Origin: an uncultured Verrucomicrobiota bacterium
GTDB taxonomy: Bacteria; Verrucomicrobiota; Verrucomicrobiia; Verrucomicrobiales; Akkermansiaceae
DNA length: 32,178 nucleotides
Assembly (NCBI GenBank): GCA_937867415.1
Contig: CALMKO010000030.1
Coordinates: forward strand, 1 to 32,178
Direction of reading: 5' to 3'
Shown: positions 7,646-17,800 of the stretch, in pieces
How the letters are laid out: every line of letters begins with the position of its first letter
How positions within the stretch are numbered: the stretch's first letter is position 1
Notes under the pieces: generated by a model
What the model was told of the DNA's origin: nothing
The model's input: the letters and a program-made list of their open reading frames with translations, nothing else
Databases searched by the model: none
Made by a program: the position numbers and the translations under genes

Positions 7646-8458
7646 ATGAAATCAAAAAGACTATTCACCTCTACCTCGCTGGCAATCCTATTGGCCAGCA
7701 CGAGTGCCAACGCCGCCGTGCTGCTCACCGATAACTTCAATACCAACGGGGGGCGTCCTTTTGACAATATCGGCCCCGGATTATTTAATGATTTCCTAAG
7801 CTCAGATCAGGGCGGCACGTTGGCAACGGTTACCTATTCCGGTTCCAGCAGTCACCCTTCAGCCTCTGGTGGTTTTTATTATTCGATTCATGGATACCTA
7901 GGTGCCCTGTACCTGGAAGGGGCTGACAACTCGAAAGTGGGCTTGAACCATAACTTTGCAACGAATGCGATCAGCTCAGGTCAAGCTTTGAAGATTGATT
8001 TCACTTTGACGGTAGGCAGCAATGAAACTTCTGGTGAAGGTGTATCCTTTGCCTTGGGTAATAGCGCGCTTGCCGACTACGATTCCACGGGAAACAAGTT
8101 TTCCTCTTTTTTCTCAACAAATGGCCAAACCGGATATGCTGCAGGGACTCAAATTGGGACTACAATCCCCTTCACCAATGGAGACTTGTTCACCTATGTG
8201 ATTTCCAACGCTGCGGGAACGGGCTCCGCGTTCGATAGCAGCGGCAACTCGGTGGTGAAGTTTTATGTTAATAATGTGCTTCAGCAGACATACACCGGCC
8301 TGACCTTCGGCACTAATGACGGCTTTATCAATATGGAGGCAACGGGTATTGTCAATGGCCTTTACGACAACCTCAGCATCCAAACCATCCCAGAGACCTC
8401 GACGGCTTTGCTTGGTGGCCTTGGCCTGCTGGCTCTCCTGCGCCGTCGCCGCGCGTAA
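7646..8458 (+). CDS. PEP-CTERM-type exported protein
   Basis: A 270-residue secreted protein with a signal peptide at about 1-23 (MKSKRLFTSTSLAILLASTSANA). A beta-rich, Ser/Gly/Asn-rich body (lectin-like or concanavalin-like in character) starts AVLLTDNFNTNGG and includes KFYVNNVLQQTYTGLTFGTNDGFINMEATG. The tail IPETSTALLGGLGLLALLRRRRA has the three parts of a PEP-CTERM sorting signal: the short motif, a hydrophobic helix and an Arg cluster. The motif reads P-E-T instead of the usual P-E-P. In the known system the tail is recognised by an exosortase; no exosortase gene is in the window. Base composition is lower in GC (about 50% by eye) than its neighbours, and it uses many T- and A-ending codons. 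This could reflect recent transfer or relaxed codon selection. Confidence 0.8.
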   Translation: MKSKRLFTSTSLAILLASTSANAAVLLTDNFNTNGGRPFDNIGPGLFNDFLSSDQGGTLATVTYSGSSSHPSASGGFYYSIHGYLGALYLEGADNSKVGLNHNFATNAISSGQALKIDFTLTVGSNETSGEGVSFALGNSALADYDSTGNKFSSFFSTNGQTGYAAGTQIGTTIPFTNGDLFTYVISNAAGTGSAFDSSGNSVVKFYVNNVLQQTYTGLTFGTNDGFINMEATGIVNGLYDNLSIQTIPETSTALLGGLGLLALLRRRRA

Positions 8459-8578
8459 GTGCTGCCGGTGTTTCGGTCAGAGCGAAAGCAACGGGTTCCA
8501 CTCCCTTCTTTCTATCTTTCTGATCACTGATCACTCGGCATTTCTTAAACACTTTGCCTCTGGAGGGGCAATCATGAA

Positions 8579-8614
8579 GGGCGGGGCACGATATGGGTTT
8601 TCGTGCGCCCGCCC
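8579..8614 (+). terminator. GC-rich hairpin after the PEP-CTERM gene
   Basis: GGGCGGGGCACGA at 8579-8591 pairs with TCGTGCGCCCGCCC at 8601-8614 around a 9-nt loop, with one bulge. Only a weak T stretch follows (TGCTTTTGT). It lies in the 268-nt gap between the PEP-CTERM-like gene and the first glycosidase, about 120 nt past the stop codon. It may end the upstream transcript and mark the start of the glycosidase operon, whose promoter would lie between here and 8726. Confidence 0.45.
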
Positions 8615-8726
8615 GATGCTTTTGTAAGCGCCTCCGCAGGCCATTTTGTTAGATCGCAATGACATGAAAATCCTACCTGATTATTTCGTATCTTCCATCA
8701 CATTTCCCTGATTCATTCCACCAACC

Positions 8727-11700
8727 ATGCTCCGCCCTCGAACGCTTCTTTCCCGCCTCCTTATTCCGATCTCTCTTGCGCTCGCAGTAGGCCCGCTCCA
8801 TGCGATCGATGCCGCTCTCGAATCCTCCTTCGCCCAACCGCCTGCTGACAGCCGCCCACGCTGTTATTGGTATTGGCTCGACGGCTACGTCAGCAAGGAA
8901 GGCATCACCAAGGATCTGGAAGCCATGCGCGATGTCGGCATCGGCGGTGCCTACATCGGGATCATCGGCGGACAGAGTGGTCAACCGCACAATCCGCAGG
9001 CTCCCGCTGATCTAACGAACGCATGGTGGAACCTGATCATCCACGCCGTGCGCGAAGGCACCCGCACCGGAGTGAACATCGGACTATTCAACGGCCCGGG
9101 CTGGAGCCAGTCCGGCGGACCCTGGGTGAAACCCGAACAATCGATGCGCTACCTCGCCCACACCGAGATCCGCGTCACCGGCCCGAAGAAGTTCCGTGAA
9201 ACACTCCCCGCTCCCGAGGGTGTGTTCCAACAGGTCGCCGTGCTCGCTTATCCCGCACCGCAGGGCGACGCCTCCGCCATGCCGATCCGCGCGCGGGAAA
9301 AGAACGCCGTTCATTTCGAGTCGCCCGAGCCCTTCACTGCCCGCAGCCTGACGCTGCATCCGGCACGCGCGATGGGAGCCTTGGCCGAGCTATATGTCTC
9401 CGAGGACGGCAAGGAGTTCCGCCTCGTCAAAAAGTTCGAGGCCCTGCGCCACAACCAAATGCTCGGCGTCGGGCCGGTGGCGCTGGCCCCGGTGACAGTG
9501 ACGTTTCCCGCGGTGACCGCGCGTTATTTCCGTCTCGATATCCGCCAGAACCCAGCCACGCCAAACGGCACCCAGCCGGTAGGTTGGGGAAGCTTCCCGC
9601 TCGATTTCTCCGCCGACCAATGCCTCGGCGAAGTGCTGCTTTCTCCCGCCGCGCGCATCGATTCCTGGGCGGACAAGTCCATGCTCAAGATGTACCAAGG
9701 GCCGGTGCCACCGCATGATTACTACTCGTGGCCGCTCTCGCAGGAACCGGAGGAAACGCCGCTGGCACTCGCTTCTAACAACGTGATCAATCTCACCCCC
9801 AAAGTGACCGACGACGGCACACTCGAATGGGACGTGCCCGCCGGCGAATGGATCATCCAGCGCAGCGGCATGCGGCCGACCGGTGTGACCAACGTGCCCG
9901 CCACCCCGGCGACCACCGGACTCGAAGTGGATAAAATGAACCGCGCTGCCCTCAAGGCGCACTTCGATGCCTACATCGGCGAAGTTTTGCGCCGCACCAC
10001 ACCCGCCGAGCGCAAGTCGTTCACGCATGTCATCGCGGACAGCTATGAGACCGGCCCACAGAATTGGACCGATGGTTTCGAGAAAGATTTCCAAGAACAC
10101 TACGGCTACGATCCGTTGCAGTTCCTGCCTGTGCTGACCGGCCGCGTGGTGCAATCCTCCGCCGCATCGGATCGTTTCCTGTGGGATCTCCGCCGCTTCG
10201 TCGCCGAAAAGATCGCCCGCGATTACGTCGGCGGGCTGCGCGAGTTATGCCATCAGAATGGCCTCAAGTTATGGTTGGAAAACTATGGCCACTGGGGATT
10301 CCCGTCGGATTTTCTCTACTACGGCGGCCAGTCGGATGAGGTCGGCGGCGAGTTCTGGGTCGGGCAAACTGTGAAGAACGGCGAGATCCGCGCCGCCTCA
10401 TCGGCAGCCCACATCTACGGACTTCGCGATGTTTGGAGCGAGGCCTACACCGGCGGCCCGAACATGCGCAACACCCCGCGCGACCTCAAGGCCCAGGGCG
10501 ACGAGTCGTTTTGCGAGGGCGTCACCCAGTTCGTGTTACACGTGAACATCCACCAACCGGACGACAAGAAACACCCGGGCATGGCGGCGTGGTTCGGCAC
10601 CGAGTTCAACCGCCACAATACATGGTTTGCCGAGTCGAAAGCCTGGATCGACTACCTGCGCCGCTCGACCGTGCTGCTGCGCGAGGGATACCCGGTGGCG
10701 GACGTCGCCTACTTCATCGGCGAGGACGCGCCGAAGATGAAAGGCATGCGCCAACCGGAAATTCCCGCCGGCTACGATTGGGACTTCGTCAACTCGGACG
10801 TCATCCTCAACCGCTTCCAAGTGAAGGACCGCAAGCTCGTCCTGCCCGAAGGCACGAGTTATCATGTGTTAGTCTTGCCCGACTACCCGACGATGCGGCC
10901 GGAAGTGCTGACAAAAATATCCGAGTTCGTCGCCGCCGGCGTCACCGTGGTTGGCAAATCTCCCGAACGCTCGCCCAGCCAGCAAAAGCAACCGGCCGCC
11001 GACGAGCAGGTGAAACAACTCGCCGCCCAACTTTGGGAATCCGGAAAAATCACTGCCGTCGATGACCTCGCGCCGGTTCTCGCCCGCCTCAACACGCCGC
11101 CCGCCGTCGAGGCTCCGGATGGCATCGGCTGGAAACACCGCCGCACGCCCACCTCGGACATCTATTTCCTGAGCAATCCCACTGCATCCGCACGCAAAGT
11201 CACCGTTTCCTTCCGCGACCACCGCCCGCACGCGAGCCTCTGGCATGCCGATAGCGGGCGCATCGAAACGATCACCAGTTTGCAGGCCCAGCAGCGCGCT
11301 GTCGTGGAGCTGGATCTCGATCCCAGCGGCTCGGTGTTCGTCGTGTTCTCCGACCAAGCGCCTGCCAAAGCCGTGCCCGCCATCGCGCGCAACCCGGTCC
11401 GCCAGCCCGGCACACTCGAAATCACCCGCGCCGCCTACGAAGCGCTCAGCGGTGCCGGGGCCGGCGATGTGACCGAACACGTCCGCGCCGCCATGCGCGA
11501 TGGGCGCTTGGAAATCTCCGCCAACCCGGATGTGCTCGGCGGTGATCCCGCCTACGGCCACGTGAAACAACTCAAGATTGAGTATCTCTTCAACGGCAAA
11601 CCTGCCACTGCCACGGCGACGGATGGCGGACGCATCGTGCTACCATCACCGCCCGAAGTCCCCGGTCCGTGGAAGGTCGAGTTTCCATCGCGCAGCGTCA

Positions 11701-12104
11701 CCTTCGACAAGCTCATCTCGTGGACCGACCACCCGGAGCAAGACATCAAATTCCACTCCGGCAGCGCCACTTACGCGACGAAGTTCAGTCTCTCCGACGT
11801 GAAATCGCCGATCCATCTCGACCTCGGCCAAGTCGAGGCACTCGCCACCGTCACGGTCAACGGCAAGGAGTTTCCCACGCTTTGGAAATCCCCCTATCAA
11901 CTCGATATCACCTCAGCCCTGCGCCCGGGCAGCAACGAACTGCGCATCAAAGTCACCAACGCCTGGAACAACCGCCTCGTCGGCGATGCCCAAATGTCGC
12001 CGGAGAAGCGCAGCTCCTGGTCCAGCTCCAATCAAATCGGCGGCGGCCACCCGCTGCTGCCCGCAGGTCTGTTAGGCCCGGTGACCCTGCGGAAATTCAA
12101 GTAA
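8727..12104 (+). CDS. GH106-family alpha-L-rhamnosidase-like enzyme
   Basis: A 1125-residue secreted glycosidase with a signal peptide at about 1-26 (MLRPRTLLSRLLIPISLALAVGPLHA). The N-terminal catalytic region has family hallmarks: a PRCYWYWLDGYVSKEGITKDLEAM opening (given here in part), DVGIGGAYIGIIGG, and NGPGWSQSGGPWVKPEQSM. A predicted beta-sandwich sits at about 170-300. Candidate acidic catalytic residues are Glu441 in DSYETGPQNW and Glu572 in WSEAYTGGPNMRN; exact roles need alignment with a solved GH106 structure. The C-terminus is a galactose-binding-like fold (about 1010-1120, ATVTVNGKEFPTLWKSPY), as in other rhamnosidases. By family it removes alpha-L-rhamnose from complex glycans such as rhamnogalacturonan. 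It opens the operon. No Shine-Dalgarno sequence precedes it (CACCAACC-ATG). Confidence 0.88.
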   Translation: MLRPRTLLSRLLIPISLALAVGPLHAIDAALESSFAQPPADSRPRCYWYWLDGYVSKEGITKDLEAMRDVGIGGAYIGIIGGQSGQPHNPQAPADLTNAWWNLIIHAVREGTRTGVNIGLFNGPGWSQSGGPWVKPEQSMRYLAHTEIRVTGPKKFRETLPAPEGVFQQVAVLAYPAPQGDASAMPIRAREKNAVHFESPEPFTARSLTLHPARAMGALAELYVSEDGKEFRLVKKFEALRHNQMLGVGPVALAPVTVTFPAVTARYFRLDIRQNPATPNGTQPVGWGSFPLDFSADQCLGEVLLSPAARIDSWADKSMLKMYQGPVPPHDYYSWPLSQEPEETPLALASNNVINLTPKVTDDGTLEWDVPAGEWIIQRSGMRPTGVTNVPATPATTGLEVDKMNRAALKAHFDAYIGEVLRRTTPAERKSFTHVIADSYETGPQNWTDGFEKDFQEHYGYDPLQFLPVLTGRVVQSSAASDRFLWDLRRFVAEKIARDYVGGLRELCHQNGLKLWLENYGHWGFPSDFLYYGGQSDEVGGEFWVGQTVKNGEIRAASSAAHIYGLRDVWSEAYTGGPNMRNTPRDLKAQGDESFCEGVTQFVLHVNIHQPDDKKHPGMAAWFGTEFNRHNTWFAESKAWIDYLRRSTVLLREGYPVADVAYFIGEDAPKMKGMRQPEIPAGYDWDFVNSDVILNRFQVKDRKLVLPEGTSYHVLVLPDYPTMRPEVLTKISEFVAAGVTVVGKSPERSPSQQKQPAADEQVKQLAAQLWESGKITAVDDLAPVLARLNTPPAVEAPDGIGWKHRRTPTSDIYFLSNPTASARKVTVSFRDHRPHASLWHADSGRIETITSLQAQQRAVVELDLDPSGSVFVVFSDQAPAKAVPAIARNPVRQPGTLEITRAAYEALSGAGAGDVTEHVRAAMRDGRLEISANPDVLGGDPAYGHVKQLKIEYLFNGKPATATATDGGRIVLPSPPEVPGPWKVEFPSRSVTFDKLISWTDHPEQDIKFHSGSATYATKFSLSDVKSPIHLDLGQVEALATVTVNGKEFPTLWKSPYQLDITSALRPGSNELRIKVTNAWNNRLVGDAQMSPEKRSSWSSSNQIGGGHPLLPAGLLGPVTLRKFK

Positions 12105-12125
12105 GCCACACGCATCCAGGATTTC

Positions 12126-14819
12126 ATGAAATTTCTCATACCACTCCTCTTCGCCACCGCCACACTTCACGCTGCCACCGACAAGGTCACCTGGACCACT
12201 CCGTCCAAGGAATCGCTAGACTCCATGCCGCTCTCCGGCCGCCTTGGCGCGGGGGCGAATGTCTGGGTGCAGAACGGCAGTATCTGGCTTTATCTCGGTC
12301 ACAGCGGCGCATTCAACAGCCAGGGCAACCTCAATAAACTCGGCTGCGTGCGGATCACTCCGATCGGCATCACGCTCGGCAGCGGCTCCGGTTTCAAACA
12401 GGAACTCGATCCCGCCACCGGCACGATCACCATCTCGCAGGGTTCGTTCCAATCCGCGCTCTGGTTCGCCGCTGACAACTTGATTTTCCAGTCCGCCGCT
12501 GGAAACCCGATACCACTGGATGTCTCCTACGCCACCTGGCGCGATCAAAAGCGCGATGGCGTGACGCTCGACCTCGGTGGCAACTTGACGGTGGAAGCGG
12601 ACCAAATCGCCGCAGACACCAAGGGCTTCGTCTGGCATCATCGGAATGCCGATCACCCACGCGACACCCTCGGCATCGCCCGTGGTCAAAGCATCCCGCC
12701 GGAGGCCATGTGGGATCCCATCGCCAAGCGCGTCTTCGGTGGAGCCATCGCCGTCGCCGGTGGCATCAGCAATCCCGTCGCCGAACCGGTGCGCTGGCAA
12801 CTTTGGGACGGCAAGGCGTGGACTGGCCGCACCCAATCTCTCACCCAACATCGCATCGCCATCGCCCTTCGAGCCGAACGCGATGGCAACCCCACCGCAT
12901 GGCGAAAACAAGCTGATGCCATGTTGGACCCTGCCGCCATCAGCAGGGCAAAGGCCGATGAACTCGCACGCTGGAAAGAGTTCTGGTCCCGCTCGCACGT
13001 CCGCATCAACCCGAATGCGGCTCCCGGCGACACCGGCCACCTCATCGGACAAAACTACCAACTCTTCCGCTACATGCTTGCATGCAACCGTGGCGGCGAA
13101 TTTCCGCTGCTCTTCAACGGCGGCATTTTCACCACCGACGTCGGCGAGGGCCGCATCACCCACAACACGCCCAAGGACCGCCCGGACTATCTCGGCCCGA
13201 ATGCCAGCCCGGATGCGCGCCGTTGGCTCGGTTGTTATTTCATGTCGCAAAACCAGCGCTGGCTCGGCTGGCCGAACCTCGCCAATGGCGACGTCGATCT
13301 CTTCCTGCCATCGCTCCATTACTATCGCGACCGCTCGCCGGCCGCCGCCGCCCGCGCCAAAACCGTCGGCGCGCAAGGCGTGGTCTGGCCAGAACCGCTC
13401 GATGCCTGGGGCCTCTGCTCCGTCGCCGCCACATCGACCGGTCTCTGCGGCGCGGCCCACCTGAACTATCATTTCTCGATGGGCCTCGAACACGCGTGGA
13501 TGGCCGTTCAAGCTCAGGAAAACTTTGGCATTTCCTGGGAAAAAGACCTGCCATGGATCGTCGGCGTGCTCGATTTCTACGACTCGTTCTACCGCGCCGA
13601 AACCAAGAAACGCAGCGGCCATGAACTCGGCCCGGATGGCAAGCTCCTCATTTATCCAAGCAACAGCCTCGAATACGCCGGCGATGCCACCAACCCGGTC
13701 GAAGTCGTCAGCGGACTGCGCGCCCTAACAGTCGGCTTGCTGCGTCTGCCGGATCTCCCTGCCAATATTCGCAGCCGCGTGAAACGCATGCAGCCCACCT
13801 TGCCCGAGGTTCCCACCGGCATTCGCGAGGGGCGCAAGTCGATCCTCGTCGCCCGCACTTACACCCAATCCTATAACAAATCCGAGCCGAACGAAATGTA
13901 TGCCATGTGGCCCTATCGCCAGGCAGGGGTCACCCGGCCCGAGACGATCCAACTCGCGCGCGACACCTGGGACACCATCCCGCAAGACCGTGCCCTACTC
14001 TGCAAGGAAGACTTCTCCTGGATGGCCAACCTCGCCAACATGGCCAGCGTCGGCTCGCCGGAGAAAGCCAAACAACGCGCCATCTACAAAATGGCCAACC
14101 CCAATCCGCAGGCCCGCTTCACCGCCTTCTTCGGCCCCGGCCACGACTGGATCCCCGATCACAACTGGGGCGGCTCCGGCATGACCGGCATCCAGGAAAT
14201 GTTGCTCGCGCCCGAACCCGGCTCTAGCGGCAAACTCCACCTCTTCCCCGCATGGCCTGCCGAGTGGGATGTTGATTTCAAACTCCACGCGCCCGGCAAA
14301 ACCATCGTCGAAGCCTCTCTCAAAGGCGGCAAACTCGTTTCCCTCAAAGTCACACCCAGCTCCCGCGAAAAAGACATCGTCAACTGGCTCGGCAAGCACC
14401 CGGAATGGAAGCCGTTCACCCCGCCGGTCTCACTCGGCCAAGGCAAGCCGATCACCGCTTCCAGCCAGTTCAACCAAGACGGCTACGATGCAAAACTCGC
14501 CAACGACGGCGATCCGAAAACCCGCTGGGCTTCGGATTACGCCGCCCGCTCCGGTTGGCTGGAAATCGACCTCGGCGAGGAAACGGAAATCGGTTCGTTC
14601 CTCGTTTCGGAAATCGATTGGCCGGAAACCCGCGAGTTCACCATCGCGGTAAAACAAGGCGACACATGGAAGGAAGTCGCCCGCGGCACCACCATCGGCA
14701 CCGACAAGAACATCCCGGTCTCCTCCGCCAAGGCGCGCCACGTCCGCCTCAACATCCTTCAGGCGGCCAGTGCGATCAACATCAACGAATTCCATGTGTT
14801 TCCGCCGGAGTTGAAGTGA
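12126..14819 (+). CDS. DUF5703/six-hairpin glycosidase-like with discoidin domain
   Basis: An 897-residue secreted protein with a signal peptide at about 1-16 (MKFLIPLLFATATLHA). The N-terminal domain (VTWTTPSKESLDSMPLSGRLGAGANVWV...YLGHSGAFNSQGNLNKLGCVRI) matches the DUF5703 type, which resembles the N-terminal beta domain of GH95 and related enzymes. From about 275 to 690 there is an alpha-helical region of the (alpha/alpha)6 kind, with LARWKEFWSRSHVRI, GQNYQLFRYMLACNRGGEFPLLFNGGIFTTD and WLGCYFMSQNQRWLGWPNL. Residues about 766-895 are an F5/8 type C (discoidin) domain (ITASSQFNQDGYDAKLANDG, LEIDLGEETEIGSF). By analogy it is an exo-acting glycosidase, but its substrate is unproven. It starts 21 nt after the GH106 gene, with an AGGA five bases before the ATG, and is 11 nt from the next start. 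Confidence 0.8.
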   Translation: MKFLIPLLFATATLHAATDKVTWTTPSKESLDSMPLSGRLGAGANVWVQNGSIWLYLGHSGAFNSQGNLNKLGCVRITPIGITLGSGSGFKQELDPATGTITISQGSFQSALWFAADNLIFQSAAGNPIPLDVSYATWRDQKRDGVTLDLGGNLTVEADQIAADTKGFVWHHRNADHPRDTLGIARGQSIPPEAMWDPIAKRVFGGAIAVAGGISNPVAEPVRWQLWDGKAWTGRTQSLTQHRIAIALRAERDGNPTAWRKQADAMLDPAAISRAKADELARWKEFWSRSHVRINPNAAPGDTGHLIGQNYQLFRYMLACNRGGEFPLLFNGGIFTTDVGEGRITHNTPKDRPDYLGPNASPDARRWLGCYFMSQNQRWLGWPNLANGDVDLFLPSLHYYRDRSPAAAARAKTVGAQGVVWPEPLDAWGLCSVAATSTGLCGAAHLNYHFSMGLEHAWMAVQAQENFGISWEKDLPWIVGVLDFYDSFYRAETKKRSGHELGPDGKLLIYPSNSLEYAGDATNPVEVVSGLRALTVGLLRLPDLPANIRSRVKRMQPTLPEVPTGIREGRKSILVARTYTQSYNKSEPNEMYAMWPYRQAGVTRPETIQLARDTWDTIPQDRALLCKEDFSWMANLANMASVGSPEKAKQRAIYKMANPNPQARFTAFFGPGHDWIPDHNWGGSGMTGIQEMLLAPEPGSSGKLHLFPAWPAEWDVDFKLHAPGKTIVEASLKGGKLVSLKVTPSSREKDIVNWLGKHPEWKPFTPPVSLGQGKPITASSQFNQDGYDAKLANDGDPKTRWASDYAARSGWLEIDLGEETEIGSFLVSEIDWPETREFTIAVKQGDTWKEVARGTTIGTDKNIPVSSAKARHVRLNILQAASAININEFHVFPPELK

Positions 14820-14830
14820 AGGATACTACC

Positions 14831-17800
14831 ATGATGAAACCGCCTGCTTTGCGAACGATCCTTTTTGCGCTCCTGCTGCCAAACGTTGCCATTCCCTGCC
14901 ACGCCGCCGTCGGTCCGATTGAACTGCGCTGCGAATACCAATCTGATCCAGTGGCCGTGGATGCCGCCCAACCGCGCCTCGGTTGGCTGATTGAATCCAA
15001 CGTCCGTGCCCAACAGCAAAGCGCCTACCGAATCCTGGTCGCATCATCCCTGGAGCGCCTGCAACGCGACGAGGGAGATCTCTGGGACTCCGGAAAAGTG
15101 ACGTCGCCGGAGCAAAACCAGATCGCCTACTCCGGCAAACCGCTCGCCGCCAATCAGGAGTGTTTCTGGAAGGTGCAAATCTGGGACAAAGACGACAAGG
15201 CTTCGGCATGGAGCAAGCCCGCCCGCTGGGGCATGGGCATGTTGTATGCCGCCGACTGGCAGGCAAAATGGATCGGGGAGAAGCCGCACGCGGGTGTGCC
15301 GGTCGATGACTGCCCGTGGGTTTGGTTTCCGGAGGAAAATCCGGCGGAAAACGCGCCGGCCGGCAAACGCTATTTCCGCAAGAGGCTCGTACTTCCGGCC
15401 GGCACAAGGGCAACCAGCGCGATTCTGACAGCCACCGCCGACAACCAATTGGCTGTCCACGTGAACGGGCGCAAAGCCGGCGAAGCTTCGGCGTGGGAAA
15501 GGCTGCACCGTTTCGATGTCGCGGAGATGTTGCAAGCCGGGGAAAACGTGATTGCCATCGAGGCGGAAAACCCGGTGCCCGGCCCGGCCGGATTGGTCGG
15601 GAAACTGGTGGCGACCCTGGACAATGGCAACGAGCTAGCTGTGCCGGTGGATTCCACATGGAAATGCGCGGACAGCGCGGGTGACGGCTGGACTACGCTG
15701 GCGTTCGACGACAGCGGATGGATGGCGGCGCGTGAACTCGGCGGCTTTGGCATGGCTCCGTGGGGCCGTCCCGCCGCCAGCCCGCCGACCCTGCCCTTGT
15801 TCCGCAAGGAATTCACCATCGACAAACCGCTGCGCCGCGCGGTCGTGCATGTCTGCGGTCTCGGCCATCATGATTTGTTTTTGAATGGCGAAAAGGTCGG
15901 CGACCATTTCCTCGATCCGGCATGGACGGTTTATGAGAAGACCTTGTTTTACTTCAGCCATGATATCACATCACAACTGCAAACTGGTTCCAACGCCCTC
16001 GGCGTGATGCTCGGCAAGGGGTTCTACAACACCGAGGGCGACCGCCGCATTCACGGCGTGGATGCCAAACGCCCGCTGAAGCTCATCCTGCAAGCGCATC
16101 TGCTCTATCAGGATGGCACGGAGCAGGTTGTTTCCAGCAATGGCGACTGGCGCACCGCCCCCGGCCCGATCACCCACAGCGCCATCCTCGGCGGCGAGGA
16201 CTACGACGCCCGTGCCATGCCCGACGGTTGGCGCATGCCCGGCTTCGATGATGCCGCCTGGCAACAAGCCGTGGAAACCGAGGGTCCCGGCGGCGAATTG
16301 CGGGCCGCTTTCTCTCCGCCGGTGAAAAAGCACGATGTCTTCAAGCCGATCCGCATCGATGAACCGGAGCCGGGGATTTTCGTTTACGACCTCGGGCAGA
16401 ATTCATCCGCCATTCCTCGCCTCAAAGTGCGCGGCCAGGCGGGACAAAAAATCAAGCTCTCTCCCGCCGAACAACGCCACGGTAGTTCGGATCGCCGCAA
16501 TGACGGACGCGGATTGGTGAACCCAGCCGGCGTCGGCCACCCGAATTACTGGGAATACACGCTGCGTGGCGGTGCTCCCGAAAGCTGGGAGCCTCAATTC
16601 AATTACGGCGGTTTCCAATACATCCAGGTCGAGGGAGCGGTGCCCGCTGGCCAGGCCAATCCCAACAAGCTGCCGGTCGTCGAGGAACTGGTCTCCGTCC
16701 ACGTGCGCAGCGCGGCGGAATCGGTCGGGCGTTTCGAAAGCTCGAATCCGCTCCTCAATGCCATCGACGAGAATATCGACTGGGCCGTGCGCTCGAACCT
16801 CTCGCACGTTCTCACCGATTGCCCGCATCGCGAAAAACTCGGCTGGCTCGAAGTTTCCTATCTGATGGGACCGTCAATCGCCGGAAGATATGATCTTTCC
16901 CGTCTCTATGCCAAGGTGGCTCGCGACTGCAAGGATTCGCAACGCCCGGATGGCATGGTGCCGACGATAGCGCCTTCCTATCCCGCCTTTGGCGACGGGT
17001 TTGCCTACACGCCGGAATGGGGGGCTGCCGCAGTCATCGTCCCATGGCAGCTTCACCGCTGGTATGGCAACGCCTCCGTGCTCGCCACCAACTACGATTC
17101 GATGCGTGGCTACGTCCAATACATGCGCGACACCGCCACCGATCTCGTGCCGAAACCCGGCCTGGGCGACTGGTATGATTACAGCGGCGTGACCAAAGGC
17201 CCGTCGCAATTCACGCCGGTCGAACTGAGTGCGATGGCCACATTTTACCGCTGCGCGAAGATCGTTTCCGATACCGCCGGTCTGCTCGGAAAAACCAACG
17301 AGCAAAAGCAGTTCGCCGAACTCGCCGGCCAGATCCGCGATGCCTTCAACAAGAAGTTTTTCAACGGCAAGGACGAATACAAAAACTCCGGCAGCCCGCA
17401 GTGCGCTAACAGCATGGCCCTGGTGCTCGGCATGGTGCCACAAGGCCACGACCAAGCCGTGCTCGACCGGATCATCGCCGACATCCGCGCCCGCAACAAC
17501 CAGCAGACCGCCGGTGACGTGGGTTTCCCCTATCTCATCGAGGCGCTCGGGAACTCCGGTCGCCACGATGTGCTCTATGACATTTCCACCCGCACCGAAA
17601 TGGGCAGCTACGGGTTCATCATCAACAACGGCTGGACGGCGATGCCGGAGGCCTGGGACGCCAATACCGGAGCATCCATGAACCACTGCATGCTCGGCCA
17701 TATCCAGCAATGGTTCCTCGGATCGCTCGCCGGGATCCGCCCGGAGCCGCTCGCGCCGGGATTCGCCCGTTTCACCATCGCGCCCGAACCAGTCGGTGAT

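Noticed and set aside
8519-8534. Short tandem CTGATCA/CTGATCA-like repeat
   Set aside because: Only two partial units in an AT-richer gap; too short to call an element or a CRISPR-like array.
12216-13622. 468-codon open frame on the minus strand
   Set aside because: It lies fully antisense to the DUF5703 gene, shows no domain, and is expected from GC-rich codon structure.
14405-14830. Upstream extension of the GH78 reading frame by 142 codons
   Set aside because: It overlaps the discoidin domain of the previous gene in another frame and reads as low-complexity Arg-rich shadow; the ATG at 14831 has a ribosome site and a signal peptide.
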